Shown piece by piece: positions 39,904 through 48,397 of a stretch of DNA of 64,000 nucleotides. This DNA comes from an uncultured Clostridium sp. (GTDB taxonomy: Bacteria > Bacillota > Clostridia > TANB77 > CAG-508), in NCBI GenBank assembly GCA_947570695.1, contig CANOVB010000003.1, forward strand, positions 208,211 to 272,210, read 5' to 3'. The translations under genes were made by a program, and so were the position numbers. Within the stretch, counting starts at the first letter, position 1, and each line of letters begins with the position of its first letter. The notes below the pieces were generated by a model. That model did not search any database. It was not told the DNA's origin and worked only from the letters and a program-made list of their open reading frames with translations.

Positions 39904-40818
39904 CTATTCAATAAATAAGTTGCTTTCATAAATTGCTTTGTATTGATCATAATCTTTTTCAGTTATTCTCTTTAAATATTTTCCATATTCCGTTTTTTTG
40001 TATTTTTCTGCTTCTACTAATACTTGTTCTTTAGTTATCCAATTATTTCTGTATGCAATTTCTTCTAAACAAGCAATCTGAACTCCTTGTCTTAATTCTA
40101 TTGCTTTAACAAAATCAGATGCATCTGATAATCTATCTGCTGATCCTGTATCAAACCAAGCATATCCATTTCCTAATGGTATAACTTGTAGTTTTCCTTT
40201 TTCCATATATATTCTATTTATATCTGTTATTTCCAATTCTCCTCTAGCAGAAGGTTTTATTTCTCTTGCTATTTTTACAACATCATTATCATAAAAATAA
40301 ATTCCTGGAACTGCAAAATCTGATTTTGGTTTTTCTGGCTTTTCTTCTATTGATATTGCTTTTCCACTTGCATCTATTTCAACAACTCCATAAGATGTTG
40401 GATCTGCAACATGATATCCAAATATTATTCCACCCTCTTTTAAATTGCTTGCTGCTTTTAAAACTCTTTCTATTCTTGAGCCATAAATCATGTTATCTCC
40501 TAATATTAAAGCAACATTATCATCTCCGATAAAATCTCTACCTAATACAAAAGCATCTGCTAAACCAACTGGCTTTTCTTGAATTTTATATTCAAATTTC
40601 ATTCCAAGTTTAGAACCGTCTCCTAATAAACTTTGAAATGCTGGTAAATGTACAGGTGTTGATATAATTAAAACTTCTTTAATTCCTGCCATCATTAAAG
40701 TTGATAACGGATAATATATCATTGGTTTATCATATACTGGTAACATTTGTTTTGAAACAGCTAATGTTACTGGATAAAGTCTTGTAGCACTACCTCCTGC
40801 TAAAATAATTCCTTTCAT
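39904..40818 (-). CDS. rfbA: Glucose-1-phosphate thymidylyltransferase
   Basis: This 304-residue nucleotidyltransferase has KGIILAGGSATRLYPVT as the nucleotide-binding loop, QMLPVYDKPMIYYPLS, LGDNMIYG (metal Asp) and EKPEKPKSDFAVPGIYFYD. YAWFDTGSADRL closes the product site. Length and motifs are those of RmlA. It couples dTTP and glucose-1-phosphate to dTDP-glucose, the first step to dTDP-rhamnose. It follows rfbD by about 60 bases with no promoter between, so the two are co-transcribed. Confidence 0.95.
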   Translation of the reverse strand: MKGIILAGGSATRLYPVTLAVSKQMLPVYDKPMIYYPLSTLMMAGIKEVLIISTPVHLPAFQSLLGDGSKLGMKFEYKIQEKPVGLADAFVLGRDFIGDDNVALILGDNMIYGSRIERVLKAASNLKEGGIIFGYHVADPTSYGVVEIDASGKAISIEEKPEKPKSDFAVPGIYFYDNDVVKIAREIKPSARGELEITDINRIYMEKGKLQVIPLGNGYAWFDTGSADRLSDASDFVKAIELRQGVQIACLEEIAYRNNWITKEQVLVEAEKYKKTEYGKYLKRITEKDYDQYKAIYESNLFIE

Positions 40819-40878
40819 TTTTTCTTCCTCCCCATTTTACACTTTTTTATCATTTATAAAAATATGCTTATTAATAAC

Positions 40879-41739
40879 TTATTTTAATTCTTCTTTTAAA
40901 TATACTGCCAAAGCATCTTCCCATTTGCTTGGAACTATCCCTATATTTTTTAATTTATCTTTTGCTAATTGACTATTTTTTGGCCTATCTGATGAAGCAG
41001 GATTCATTTGTTTATATTCTTCTGAAGTTACAGGATATACTTTAGTTTTTCTTCCTGCTAATTCCATTATTTTAACTGTAAAATCATACCATGTTGTAAA
41101 ACCTCCATTTGTTGAATGATATACACCATACTCTGGTTCTTTTTCCATAATTTGTTCTATTATCTCACATAAAGTAGTTGTAGAAGTTGGACTTCCATGT
41201 TGATCTGATACTACTTTTAATTCGTCATGTGTTTCTGAAAGTTTAAGCATTGTTTTAACAAAATTTTTTCCTCCTAAACCGTAAAGCCAAGCTGTTCTTA
41301 ATATATAATATTTTTCTGCTTTTGCAGCATTTATCTCTCCGACTAGTTTTGTTTTTCCATAAGCACTAACTGGAGCTGGATTCATATCTTCAGTATATAT
41401 TTTTGATACATCTAATTTTCCATCAAATACATAATCTGTACTAATATGAATAAGAGTACTATCGTTTTCTTTAGTTGCATCTGCAATATTTTCTAATGCT
41501 AAGCCATTTACTCTATTTGCTAAATCATAATTTACTTCACAACCATCAACATTTGTATATGCTGCACAGTTTATAACATAATAAGGTTTTACTTCTCTTA
41601 CTTTATTTAAAACAGCCTCTCTATTACATATATCTAATGTTTGTAGTGTTGTTCCTGTTACATCATATTTTTTCTCTAATCTTTCTCTTAGTTCTCCTCC
41701 AAGCATTCCATCTGCTCCAATTAACAATACCTTTTTCAT
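40879..41739 (-). CDS. rfbD: dTDP-4-dehydrorhamnose reductase
   Basis: SDR of 286 residues with LLIGADGMLGGELRE as nucleotide-binding motif, VINCAAYTNVDGCE, HISTDYVFDG, and SAYGKTKLVGE with the YxxxK pair. RTAWLYG and GSPTSTTTL are typical of RmlD. It performs the last reduction to dTDP-L-rhamnose. It is first in the rml group, with an AAGGAG ribosome site and a good promoter 48 bases upstream. Confidence 0.95.
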   Translation of the reverse strand: MKKVLLIGADGMLGGELRERLEKKYDVTGTTLQTLDICNREAVLNKVREVKPYYVINCAAYTNVDGCEVNYDLANRVNGLALENIADATKENDSTLIHISTDYVFDGKLDVSKIYTEDMNPAPVSAYGKTKLVGEINAAKAEKYYILRTAWLYGLGGKNFVKTMLKLSETHDELKVVSDQHGSPTSTTTLCEIIEQIMEKEPEYGVYHSTNGGFTTWYDFTVKIMELAGRKTKVYPVTSEEYKQMNPASSDRPKNSQLAKDKLKNIGIVPSKWEDALAVYLKEELK

Positions 41740-41786
41740 CTAAAAACTCCTTTATCTTTTCATTCTCATTTGCTTTTGATACGCAC

Positions 41787-41814
41787 ATTATATCACAGCA
41801 ATTCCTTTTGTCAA
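41787..41814 (-). promoter_or_regulatory. Promoter of the rfbDA genes
   Basis: Minus strand TTGACA (41809-41814), 16-base spacer, and extended TGATATAAT with -10 TATAAT (41787-41792). This is one of the best consensus promoters in the window. Confidence 0.8.
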
Positions 41815-41879
41815 AGCTTTTTACACATATTCCACATTTTACACAAAACTTTCACAAAGTATTTAAATTTGTTTAATTT

Positions 41880-41955
41880 GTAAATATTTCTTTGTTGGAA
41901 ATATAATGGCTTCTCCAAAACTTGCACACAGTTTTACTATGTAAAATTGACATAA
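41880..41955 (-). repeat. Interspersed repeat, copy C
   Basis: Read on the minus strand, this stretch contains CAATTTTACATAGTAAAA, then CTGTGTGCAAGTTTTG. It matches plus-strand sequence within 50325-50441 with a few substitutions. It lies between a terminator and the rfbD promoter and encodes nothing convincing. Confidence 0.5.
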
Positions 41956-42020
41956 GAAAAAAACGAGGACATTTTCATTTAGTTTTGCCTTTTGCAATTC
42001 TCTTAATGTCCTCTTTTGCT
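41956..42020 (-). terminator. Terminator downstream of the 42029-43210 membrane protein
   Basis: Arms GAGGACATT and AATGTCCTC enclose a 31-base loop. The minus-strand side is followed by GTTTTTTTC. Confidence 0.65.
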
Positions 42021-42028
42021 CTTTTTTA

Positions 42029-43210
42029 TTATATAGTAAATAAAATTGAAATTCCACCAATTAGTGTTGTAACTAATAAGAAAAATAAAAATACCTTTTT
42101 ATATTTTTTATCATCATAATTTAAAAATAAAAACACTAATAAACAAAGCTCTGCTACAATTAAATATAAAAATTTCAAACTGCTAAATGCTATTGGTCTT
42201 TCTACAAATATTAACATGCAAATTAAAACTATTGTTATTCTTATTGTATTTTTAAATTTAAATAATTTTCCTTTTATATTTTCTAAAAAATAGAAAAGAA
42301 TTAATAAATTTGAAAAATTAATAGCTAAAGCACAAGCTAAAGAATCAACTTTTGAAAATAGTGTTAATCTTTCTATAATTTCTGGAAAACCAGAAGTTAT
42401 AAATACTGTTTCTAAAACACATACTATAGTTAATGGTAATAAAAATTCAGTATTATCGTCTTTATTAAATAAATAATATAAAGCAAGTAACATTGGTAAT
42501 GGATATAATGAAATTATTCCTCCATATAACTCTTTACTTGGCAAATTATTAAATGGTAATAATATATTGTATAAATAATTAAAAGTACTCGCTATTCCAT
42601 TTTTATAAACTTCTACTTGTTTACTACTATCATTTTCTATATTTATTGAAATAATCGTAACCAAAATGGCACAAATTATAGTTATTACTATTAATATTTT
42701 TAAAGAAAGCTTGTCTTTTAAAATTTTATTCTTAAATAATATCCAAATAATTAATGCTAAAAATACATATCCAAAAGCTACTGAAAAGTTTGGAGAAGTA
42801 AAACTATATAATATCATACTTAAAATAATTAAACCCGCTATCAAAATTTTCGCTTTTGTATTTTTATTTCCAATAAGCTTCTCTAATAAAACTACAATAA
42901 ATTCTCCAATTATTAAAGTTTCTATACATGTAAAATTAAGTAAAACTCCACTTGAAAATGCTATGGTTAAAGCTCCTATCAAAGAGGTTTTCTTAACTTT
43001 ATTTGTAAGTAAAAAAAGTAATTCATAAGTTATTAAAATTAAAGCAAAAAATTTAATATTCCACCAAAAATTATTAATTACATTTAATATTGTTATTCCT
43101 TCTTTTAAATAATTTCTTAAAATTCCAATTAAACTAAAAACTATAACTAATATAATTGATATTTTAAATCTATTTTCTACTATAAATTCACTTTTACTTT
43201 TTTTATTCAT
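42029..43210 (-). CDS. Multi-pass membrane protein, paralogue of 3639-5864
   Basis: The ATG at 43210 follows AGGGGAAAAT and is preferred to a start 40 codons upstream. The product is about 393 residues with ten or more membrane helices. Segments such as GALTIAFSSGVLLNF, FSVAFGYVFLALIIWILFK and GGIISLYPLPMLLALYYL line up in order with parts of the 741-residue protein at 3639-5864, but the large N-terminal loop and C-terminal domain are missing. It may be a shortened relative or an accessory subunit. It stands alone between two terminators next to the rml genes. Function unknown. Confidence 0.75.
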   Translation of the reverse strand: MNKKSKSEFIVENRFKISIILVIVFSLIGILRNYLKEGITILNVINNFWWNIKFFALILITYELLFLLTNKVKKTSLIGALTIAFSSGVLLNFTCIETLIIGEFIVVLLEKLIGNKNTKAKILIAGLIILSMILYSFTSPNFSVAFGYVFLALIIWILFKNKILKDKLSLKILIVITIICAILVTIISINIENDSSKQVEVYKNGIASTFNYLYNILLPFNNLPSKELYGGIISLYPLPMLLALYYLFNKDDNTEFLLPLTIVCVLETVFITSGFPEIIERLTLFSKVDSLACALAINFSNLLILFYFLENIKGKLFKFKNTIRITIVLICMLIFVERPIAFSSLKFLYLIVAELCLLVFLFLNYDDKKYKKVFLFFLLVTTLIGGISILFTI

Positions 43211-43245
43211 ATTTTCCCCTAAATATCTAATTATTTTTAATAAGA

Positions 43246-43280
43246 TAAAATGTGGGTAAGTTATAGTTACCCACTTTTTT
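43246..43280. terminator. Bidirectional terminator downstream of glmU
   Basis: Perfect 8-bp stem GTGGGTAA/TTACCCAC with a 7-base loop. T-runs lie on both sides (TTTTTT on plus, ATTTTAT on minus). Confidence 0.75.
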
Positions 43281-43282
43281 AT

Positions 43283-43385
43283 ATTATAGGAAATTACCTT
43301 GCAATTCTTATAATATAAAGATTTTAGCAAAATTCACACACAAATCTATACCATAAATTTGTCGTAAAAACATATCTTTTGTTCT
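43283..43385 (+). repeat. Interspersed repeat, copy B
   Basis: Begins ATTATAGGAAATT directly after a terminator and continues with TTGCAATTC, GCAAAATT and ACACAAAT blocks. The same order is found on the minus strand within 50325-50441. Confidence 0.5.
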
Positions 43386-43401
43386 TTATTTCACCAATAT
43401 T

Positions 43402-44676
43402 TTATTTATTTTTCCTTATTTTATTTACTTGTCTTTCTCTTGCTATTCCCATATTATTAGATGGAACATCTTCTGTTATAGTAGAACCTGCTGCTATTAA
43501 AACATCATCGCCTAAAGTAACTGGAGCAACTAAATTAACATTTGAACCAATAAATGCTCTATCACCAATTTTAGTTTGATGTTTATTTTTACCATCATAA
43601 TTACAAGTTATTGTACCACATCCTATATTTCCATCATTTCCAATTTCAGTATCTCCTAAATATATAAAATGTGGCACTTTTGTTCTATCTCCAATTTTTA
43701 CTTTTTTAAGTTCTACAAAATTTCCAATTTTTACATTATTTCCAATTTCACAACCTTCTCTTATATATGCATTAGGTCCTATTTCACAATTATCACCAAT
43801 TACAACTCCGCTTTTTATTGTTGTATTTGGATGAATTACTGTATCTAATCCAATTTTAACATCATCATGTATATATGTAGAGTTTACATCTTCTATTGTA
43901 ACTCCATTTTTCATTTGCTGTGCATTTATTCTCATTCTTAAAACTCTAGTTAAAAGTTCTAATTGAGCTCTATCATTAACACCAAGAATTTCTGTATTAT
44001 CTTCAACAATAACAGCACCTGTTTTTAATCCTTTATCATTCATTATTTTTATAACATCAGTTAAGTAATATTCGCCTTGAACATTATTTGGCTTAATTAG
44101 TTTTAATGCTGATAGCAGTTCTTCAATATCAAAACAATATATTCCTGAATTAATTTCTTTTATTTCTTTTTCAGTCATATTTGCGTCTTTTTCTTCTATA
44201 ATTGCTTTTATATTTCCACCTTCATCACGTAAAATTCTACCATATCCAGTTGGATTATCATAAATTGCAGTTAAAAGAGTAGCATATTCTTTATTTTTTA
44301 TACTTTTAGATATTAAACTTTCTAAAGTTTGTTTTCTTATTAAAGGAACATCTCCATATAAAATTACTACTTTTCCTTTCTTCCCTTCTAAATAACTAGT
44401 AGCTTGCATTACAGCATGACCTGTTCCCAAAAGTTCTTCTTGCACAGCATATTTCACTGAATCTCCTAGAACTTCTTGCACTTGCTCTTTTAAATGTCCA
44501 ACAACTGTAATAATTTCGTCAGAACCAATATCTTTAGCGATATCAGCAACTCTTTTTACTAATTCCTTATCATATATTTTATGAACTAATTTTGATTTGT
44601 TAGATTTCATTCTTGTACCTTTTCCAGCAGCCATTATAAGGCACGTAACATATTGCTCGTTTTCTTCTATTTTCAT
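43402..44676 (-). CDS. glmU: Bifunctional UDP-GlcNAc pyrophosphorylase / GlcN-1-P acetyltransferase
   Basis: The ATG at 44676 lies seven bases after AGGAAGG; another ATG two codons earlier sits too close to it. The N-terminal uridylyltransferase has CLIMAAGKGTRMKSNKSKLVHKI and ILYGDVPLI. The C-terminal half is a left-handed beta-helix with hexapeptide repeats (for example VKIGNFVELKKVKIG) and the acetyltransferase region TITCNYDGKNKHQTKIGD. At about 424 residues it is a little shorter than classical GlmU, mostly at the C-terminus. It makes UDP-GlcNAc for peptidoglycan and for the capsule-like pathway. Confidence 0.93.
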   Translation of the reverse strand: MKIEENEQYVTCLIMAAGKGTRMKSNKSKLVHKIYDKELVKRVADIAKDIGSDEIITVVGHLKEQVQEVLGDSVKYAVQEELLGTGHAVMQATSYLEGKKGKVVILYGDVPLIRKQTLESLISKSIKNKEYATLLTAIYDNPTGYGRILRDEGGNIKAIIEEKDANMTEKEIKEINSGIYCFDIEELLSALKLIKPNNVQGEYYLTDVIKIMNDKGLKTGAVIVEDNTEILGVNDRAQLELLTRVLRMRINAQQMKNGVTIEDVNSTYIHDDVKIGLDTVIHPNTTIKSGVVIGDNCEIGPNAYIREGCEIGNNVKIGNFVELKKVKIGDRTKVPHFIYLGDTEIGNDGNIGCGTITCNYDGKNKHQTKIGDRAFIGSNVNLVAPVTLGDDVLIAAGSTITEDVPSNNMGIARERQVNKIRKNK

Positions 44677-44821
44677 AAGCATTCCTTCCTTTTTAAAACA
44701 AAATTATTCTTTTTATTTAATATAAAATTGTTCTGTGCTTTCTATTTAAATAAAACTTTCAGAAATTTTATACTAAATTTCTTTTATCCTATTATACAAT
44801 CTAATATATTACTTTTTAGGT

Positions 44822-44850
44822 ATTTTATTATAATATTTAATTTTAGTCAA
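44822..44850 (-). promoter_or_regulatory. Promoter of glmU
   Basis: Minus strand TTGACT (44845-44850), 17-base spacer, TAAAAT (44822-44827), with a leader of about 145 bases before the ATG. Confidence 0.55.
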
Positions 44851-44937
44851 TTATGTTATTAAAAATTAAGCTTACTTTCTTTTATAACTAAAGTTTTAAA
44901 TTTTAAGTTCATTTTGCCCCAATTTTCCGCCTTTTGA

Positions 44938-44966
44938 TTGACTTTATGTCAAATTCATGTTATAAT
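44938..44966 (+). promoter_or_regulatory. Promoter of the plus-strand foreign gene
   Basis: TTGACT (44938-44943), 17-base spacer, TATAAT (44961-44966); AGGAGG follows at 44984-44989, seven bases before the ATG. The promoter is AT-rich like the host, in contrast with the gene itself. Confidence 0.75.
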
Positions 44967-44996
44967 TTATTTTATCCCAAATTAGGAGGTATTTCC

Positions 44997-45302
44997 ATGG
45001 TTAGAGATCTCGAAAACATCACGGCAGCGAGAAGTATCAAGGGTGAAAAAATTCCCCACGATACTAAGCAGTACCTTGAAAACTTCGCCAAAGTTAGCCG
45101 GTTGCTCCGTGTAGAAATCGGTTCCGACAGCGATTTTTCAAAGCCCTTTCAGTTCTTCTCCCAGAATCCCGAAAAGTTCCAGTATCTGGTGGACGGCAAA
45201 ATCGTGCCTTTCTGCAATCTCAACGGCAGGGCGTTCATCGCCTTCAACGTTAAGCGGCGGGCACTGTGCATCTACGGCTACTTTCCTGGAGAGACTGTTT
45301 AA
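44997..45302 (+). CDS. Foreign-looking small protein of unknown function
   Basis: This 101-residue protein begins MVRDLENITAARSIKGEKI and contains LNGRAFIAFNVKRRALCIYG. I do not recognise the family. It has no signal peptide or membrane segment, and is mixed charged/aromatic, probably cytoplasmic. It is the only clear plus-strand gene, with its own promoter, AGGAGG ribosome site and terminator. Codon use differs sharply from all neighbours: many C/G third positions (CTC, ATC, GGC, CAG) and three CGG Arg codons, a codon otherwise found in-frame only at the five frameshift sites. Recent transfer is the simplest explanation. If CGG is poorly decoded in this host, its expression would be impaired. 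Confidence 0.75.
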   Translation: MVRDLENITAARSIKGEKIPHDTKQYLENFAKVSRLLRVEIGSDSDFSKPFQFFSQNPEKFQYLVDGKIVPFCNLNGRAFIAFNVKRRALCIYGYFPGETV

Positions 45303-45346
45303 TTTAGATGCTGCTTATACCTTTAAGTTTGGCTAAAGTTAGCCAG

Positions 45347-45378
45347 AAAGTCGCCGGTGATGTTCACTGGCGACTTTT
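45347..45378. terminator. Bidirectional terminator after the foreign gene
   Basis: Arms AAAGTCGCCGGTGA and TCACTGGCGACTTT form a strong GC-rich stem followed by TTCT on plus. It also lies right at the stop of the O-methyltransferase on minus. It is far more GC-rich than other terminators here and probably arrived with the foreign gene. Confidence 0.8.
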
Positions 45379-45972
45379 CTAATTTTTTCTTACTTTAGTT
45401 ACTGCTAATCCATCTCCCACTTCTAAAATTTCTGTTTCTAAGTTTGGATTTTCTGTAACTTCTTTTATATATTCTCTTAAATGTCTTACTGCAGTTCTTT
45501 GCTTATGTTTATTATAATCACTCATAACATATCCTTTATATAAAACATTATCTGCTAAAATAATTCCATTATTCTTTACCAATCTTAATCCATGTTCTAA
45601 AAATATTGAATATTTACTTTTAGCAGCATCTATAAATACTATATCATAAGTTAAATCAAGAGTAGGCAAAACATCAACTGCATCTCCTATCATTATATTA
45701 ATTCTATCAGAAACTCCTATTTTTTTTACATTTTCTATAGCTTCTTTGCCTCTTTCTTCATCAAGTTCTATTGTATCAATAACACAATCATTAGTAAATC
45801 TTGCAAAACATGAAGCTGAATATCCAACAGCTGTTCCAATTTCTAATATACGTTTAGGTTTTTCTTTTTCTAATATATCCTTTAATACCTCCAAAGTATC
45901 ATCCATTATAATTGGAATATGGTTTTCTAGTGCATCTTTTTTTACAATTTCAAATTCTTCTATATTAAACAT
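45379..45972 (-). CDS. SAM-dependent O-methyltransferase
   Basis: This 197-residue class I methyltransferase of the caffeoyl-CoA O-methyltransferase type has RILEIGTAVGYSASCFARF as the SAM loop, IDTIELDEERGKEA, YDIVFIDAAKSKY (catalytic/metal Asp) and GIILADNVLYKGYV. Bacterial relatives in Firmicutes include TrmR, which methylates hydroxyuridine in tRNA; small-molecule substrates are also possible. The start follows AAGAAGGTAAT. It lies downstream of typA in the same direction. Confidence 0.88.
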   Translation of the reverse strand: MFNIEEFEIVKKDALENHIPIIMDDTLEVLKDILEKEKPKRILEIGTAVGYSASCFARFTNDCVIDTIELDEERGKEAIENVKKIGVSDRINIMIGDAVDVLPTLDLTYDIVFIDAAKSKYSIFLEHGLRLVKNNGIILADNVLYKGYVMSDYNKHKQRTAVRHLREYIKEVTENPNLETEILEVGDGLAVTKVRKN

Positions 45973-45990
45973 TTTATTACCTTCTTTTTT

Positions 45991-46023
45991 AAATCCGCTC
46001 TAAAATATCTTTAAAGCGGATCT
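45991..46023 (-). terminator. Hairpin between typA and the methyltransferase
   Basis: Arms ATCCGCT and AGCGGAT with an A/T loop. The trailing minus-strand sequence is only weakly U-rich, so termination may be partial. Confidence 0.45.
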
Positions 46024-46087
46024 TTATTTTCCTTTAAAACCTACTTTTAAATTACTTTAATTTTAAGGTTTTATTATTTATTTTATT

Positions 46088-47908
46088 CTATTCTTTTCCT
46101 GCTCTTGCTGCTCTTTCTCTGTCTTTGTTGTTTAATATTTTCTTTCTTAATCTAATACTTTCTGGTGTTACTTCAACAAGTTCATCATCTTGTATAAATT
46201 CAATAGCTTTCTCTAAAGACATTTGAATTGGTGGAACTAAACGTAATGCTTCATCTGATCCAGAAGCTCTAGTATTTGTTAAGTGTTTTTCTTTACATAC
46301 ATTTATAGCCAAATCTTCTCCTCTTGAATTTAATCCAACTATCATCCCCTCATAAACTTCAACACCTGGTCCTATAAATAATTCACCTTTATCTTGAGCA
46401 TTATATAAACCATATGTAATAGATTTTCCATTTTCAAATGCTACTATTGTACCTCTTACTCTTGCTTGTATATCTCCTTTATATTCTTCATAACTATCAA
46501 ATATATGATTCATTGTTCCTTCGCCTTTTGTATCTGTTAAAAACTCTGTTCTATATCCAATAATTCCTCTTGCTGGAATTTTAAATTCAATTTTTGTATG
46601 TCCTGCTTCTGCTGGTTCCATGTTAATCATTTCAGCTTTTCTTCTACCTAATTTTTCTATAACATTCCCAACACAATCATCTGGAACATTAACAACAAGT
46701 CTTTCAATAGGCTCACATTTTACTCCATCAATTTCTTTAAATATAACTTTTGGTCTTGAAACTAAAAGTTCAAATCCTTCTCTTCTCATTGTTTCAATTA
46801 AAACTGATAAATGTAATTCTCCTCTTCCTGAAACTTCAAATGAATCTGGAGAAGCTGTTTCTTTTACTCTTAAACTAACATTTCTATCTAACTCTTTAAA
46901 TAATCTGTCTCTAATATGTCTTGAAGTAATAAATTTTCCTTCTTTTCCTGCAAAAGGTCCATTATTAACACTAAATGTCATAGACACTGTAGGTTCATCA
47001 ATATCAACAAATGGTATTTTTTCTGGATTATTATAATCACATATAGTATCACCAATATTAATATCAGCAACACCTGACAATGCAACTATATCTCCTGCTT
47101 CTGCATGTTCAACTTCAATTCTTTTTAATCCATCATAAACATATAATTTTGCTACTCTTGCATTTATTATTTTATCTTCATTTTTACAAATAGCAACTGG
47201 CATATTTAAATCTATAGCTCCTCTTTCTACTCTTCCTATAGATATTCTACCAATATAATCATCATAATCAATATTTGAAACTAACATTTGCATTGTTCCA
47301 TCCATATCACAATCTGGTGGATCAATTTCATTTACTATAGTTTCAAACAAACATTTTAAGTCTTCACCTGGCACGTTTAAATCTAGTGTTGCAGTTCCTT
47401 GTTTTCCAGAAGCATATACTACTGGGAATTCTAATTGATCATCATTTGCTCCAAGTTCTATAAATAATTCTAAAACATCATCAACAACTTTTAATGGTTG
47501 TGCTCCTGGTCTATCTATTTTATTTATAACTACAATCGGTTTTAAATTTAATGCTAAAGATTTCTTTAAAACTTCTCTTGTTTGAGGCATTGCTCCTTCA
47601 AAGGCATCAACTAATAGAACAACTCCATCAACCATTTTTAAAACACGTTCAACTTCTCCACCAAAATCAGCATGCCCTGGTGTATCAACTATATTTATTT
47701 TTATATCTTTATAATGAACTGCTGTATTTTTTGAAAGAATTGTGATTCCTCTTTCTTTTTCTAAGTCATTAGAGTCCATAACTCTTTCTGCCACTTGTTC
47801 ATTACTTCTAAATATACCACTTTGTTTAAGCATCGCATCTACTAATGTTGTTTTTCCATGGTCAACGTGTGCAATTATTGCTACATTTCTAATCTTTTGG
47901 TTGTTCAT
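46088..47908 (-). CDS. typA: Ribosome-associated GTPase TypA/BipA
   Basis: Translational GTPase of 606 residues with the full G-domain set: [18 protein letters not shown] (G1), RGITILSKN (G2), [14 protein letters not shown] (G3), [11 protein letters not shown] (G4) and YASGKQG (G5). The EF-G-like domains III and V follow, and the BipA-specific C-terminal domain with [13 protein letters not shown]. Length is normal. It assists ribosome assembly, especially in the cold or under stress. The start follows AAAGGGGTAAT. It forms the downstream border of the accessory cassette island. Confidence 0.97.
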   Translation of the reverse strand: MNNQKIRNVAIIAHVDHGKTTLVDAMLKQSGIFRSNEQVAERVMDSNDLEKERGITILSKNTAVHYKDIKINIVDTPGHADFGGEVERVLKMVDGVVLLVDAFEGAMPQTREVLKKSLALNLKPIVVINKIDRPGAQPLKVVDDVLELFIELGANDDQLEFPVVYASGKQGTATLDLNVPGEDLKCLFETIVNEIDPPDCDMDGTMQMLVSNIDYDDYIGRISIGRVERGAIDLNMPVAICKNEDKIINARVAKLYVYDGLKRIEVEHAEAGDIVALSGVADINIGDTICDYNNPEKIPFVDIDEPTVSMTFSVNNGPFAGKEGKFITSRHIRDRLFKELDRNVSLRVKETASPDSFEVSGRGELHLSVLIETMRREGFELLVSRPKVIFKEIDGVKCEPIERLVVNVPDDCVGNVIEKLGRRKAEMINMEPAEAGHTKIEFKIPARGIIGYRTEFLTDTKGEGTMNHIFDSYEEYKGDIQARVRGTIVAFENGKSITYGLYNAQDKGELFIGPGVEVYEGMIVGLNSRGEDLAINVCKEKHLTNTRASGSDEALRLVPPIQMSLEKAIEFIQDDELVEVTPESIRLRKKILNNKDRERAARAGKE

Positions 47909-47958
47909 TTTTATTACCCCTTTTATTTCTTAATTTTACATAAAAAACCAGAACTAAG

Positions 47959-47986
47959 ATTTTATGCAAAGCACAAACTTTTACAA
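47959..47986 (-). promoter_or_regulatory. Likely promoter of typA
   Basis: Minus strand TTGTAA (47981-47986), 16-base spacer, TAAAAT (47959-47964), about 50 bases before the ATG and downstream of the island's terminator. Confidence 0.5.
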
Positions 47987-48052
47987 AATCTAATTTCTGT
48001 CATACTTATCTTCTATATGAATTTATCATGCTATGATAAATTTATTAGAATA

Positions 48053-48092
48053 TAAAAAATGGTTAAATTTACTAAATTGCAAATTTAACCAT
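48053..48092 (-). terminator. Terminator closing the peptide-cassette island
   Basis: 12-bp stem ATGGTTAAATTT/AAATTTAACCAT with a 10-base loop, followed on minus by TTTTTTATATTC. It separates the last peptide gene from typA. Confidence 0.8.
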
Positions 48093-48155
48093 ATAATTAT
48101 ATACTATTTACATAATCTTGTCAACTCAAAAAATTTAGTTTTATGTATTTTTTAC

Positions 48156-48263
48156 TTATATTATTTTGGTCCTACACATGAAGCCCCAACTCTTATTTCT
48201 GTTCATTATCATACCTAGTTTTAAATCTGGTTCTATATAGCCTGTTTTCATGTTTTCCTCCAT
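48156..48263 (-). pseudogene. YxxPDLKLG peptide F, frameshifted
   Basis: After a strong GGAGGTGAT site and ATG, the peptide reads MEENMKTGYIEPDLKLGMIM, nearly the same as peptide E at 50115-50219. Beyond that point the frame changes to an unrelated tail. In the +1 frame the sequence EIRVGASCVGPK follows, matching the EVRVGATSVAPV end of peptide E. Alignment of the two genes shows a two-base deletion in F. The leader half is therefore intact and the C-terminal half lost, unless the lesion is a sequencing error. Confidence 0.6.
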
Positions 48264-48289
48264 TTTATCACCTCCTTTTTTATTTGCAT

Positions 48290-48377
48290 TATTTTTAGAG
48301 TAGTTTTTTCTACTCTCTTTTCTTCTTTTAAAATTCTACTTGTGTGTGTATTCTTGCAATGGTTTTAAGCTTTTCAT
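48290..48377 (-). promoter_or_regulatory. Cassette leader element, copy 1
   Basis: Conserved block of TTAAAACC, ACACACACAAGTAGAA and the hairpin GAGTAG-AAAAAA-CTACTC, as in four other copies. It starts 20 bases after the GT2 stop. The tiny frame from the ATG at 48377 is only 13 codons, and the HTQVEF end is out of frame here. No separate terminator lies between it and peptide F. Confidence 0.55.
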
Positions 48378-48397
48378 TTTTTGTTTCCTTTTCTTTT

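Noticed and set aside
41863-42060. 65-codon minus-strand frame between the rfbD promoter and the membrane protein gene
   Set aside because: It covers a terminator hairpin and an interspersed repeat and has no ribosome site.
46620-47036. 138-codon plus-strand frame within typA
   Set aside because: Antisense shadow of a highly conserved gene; no start signals.
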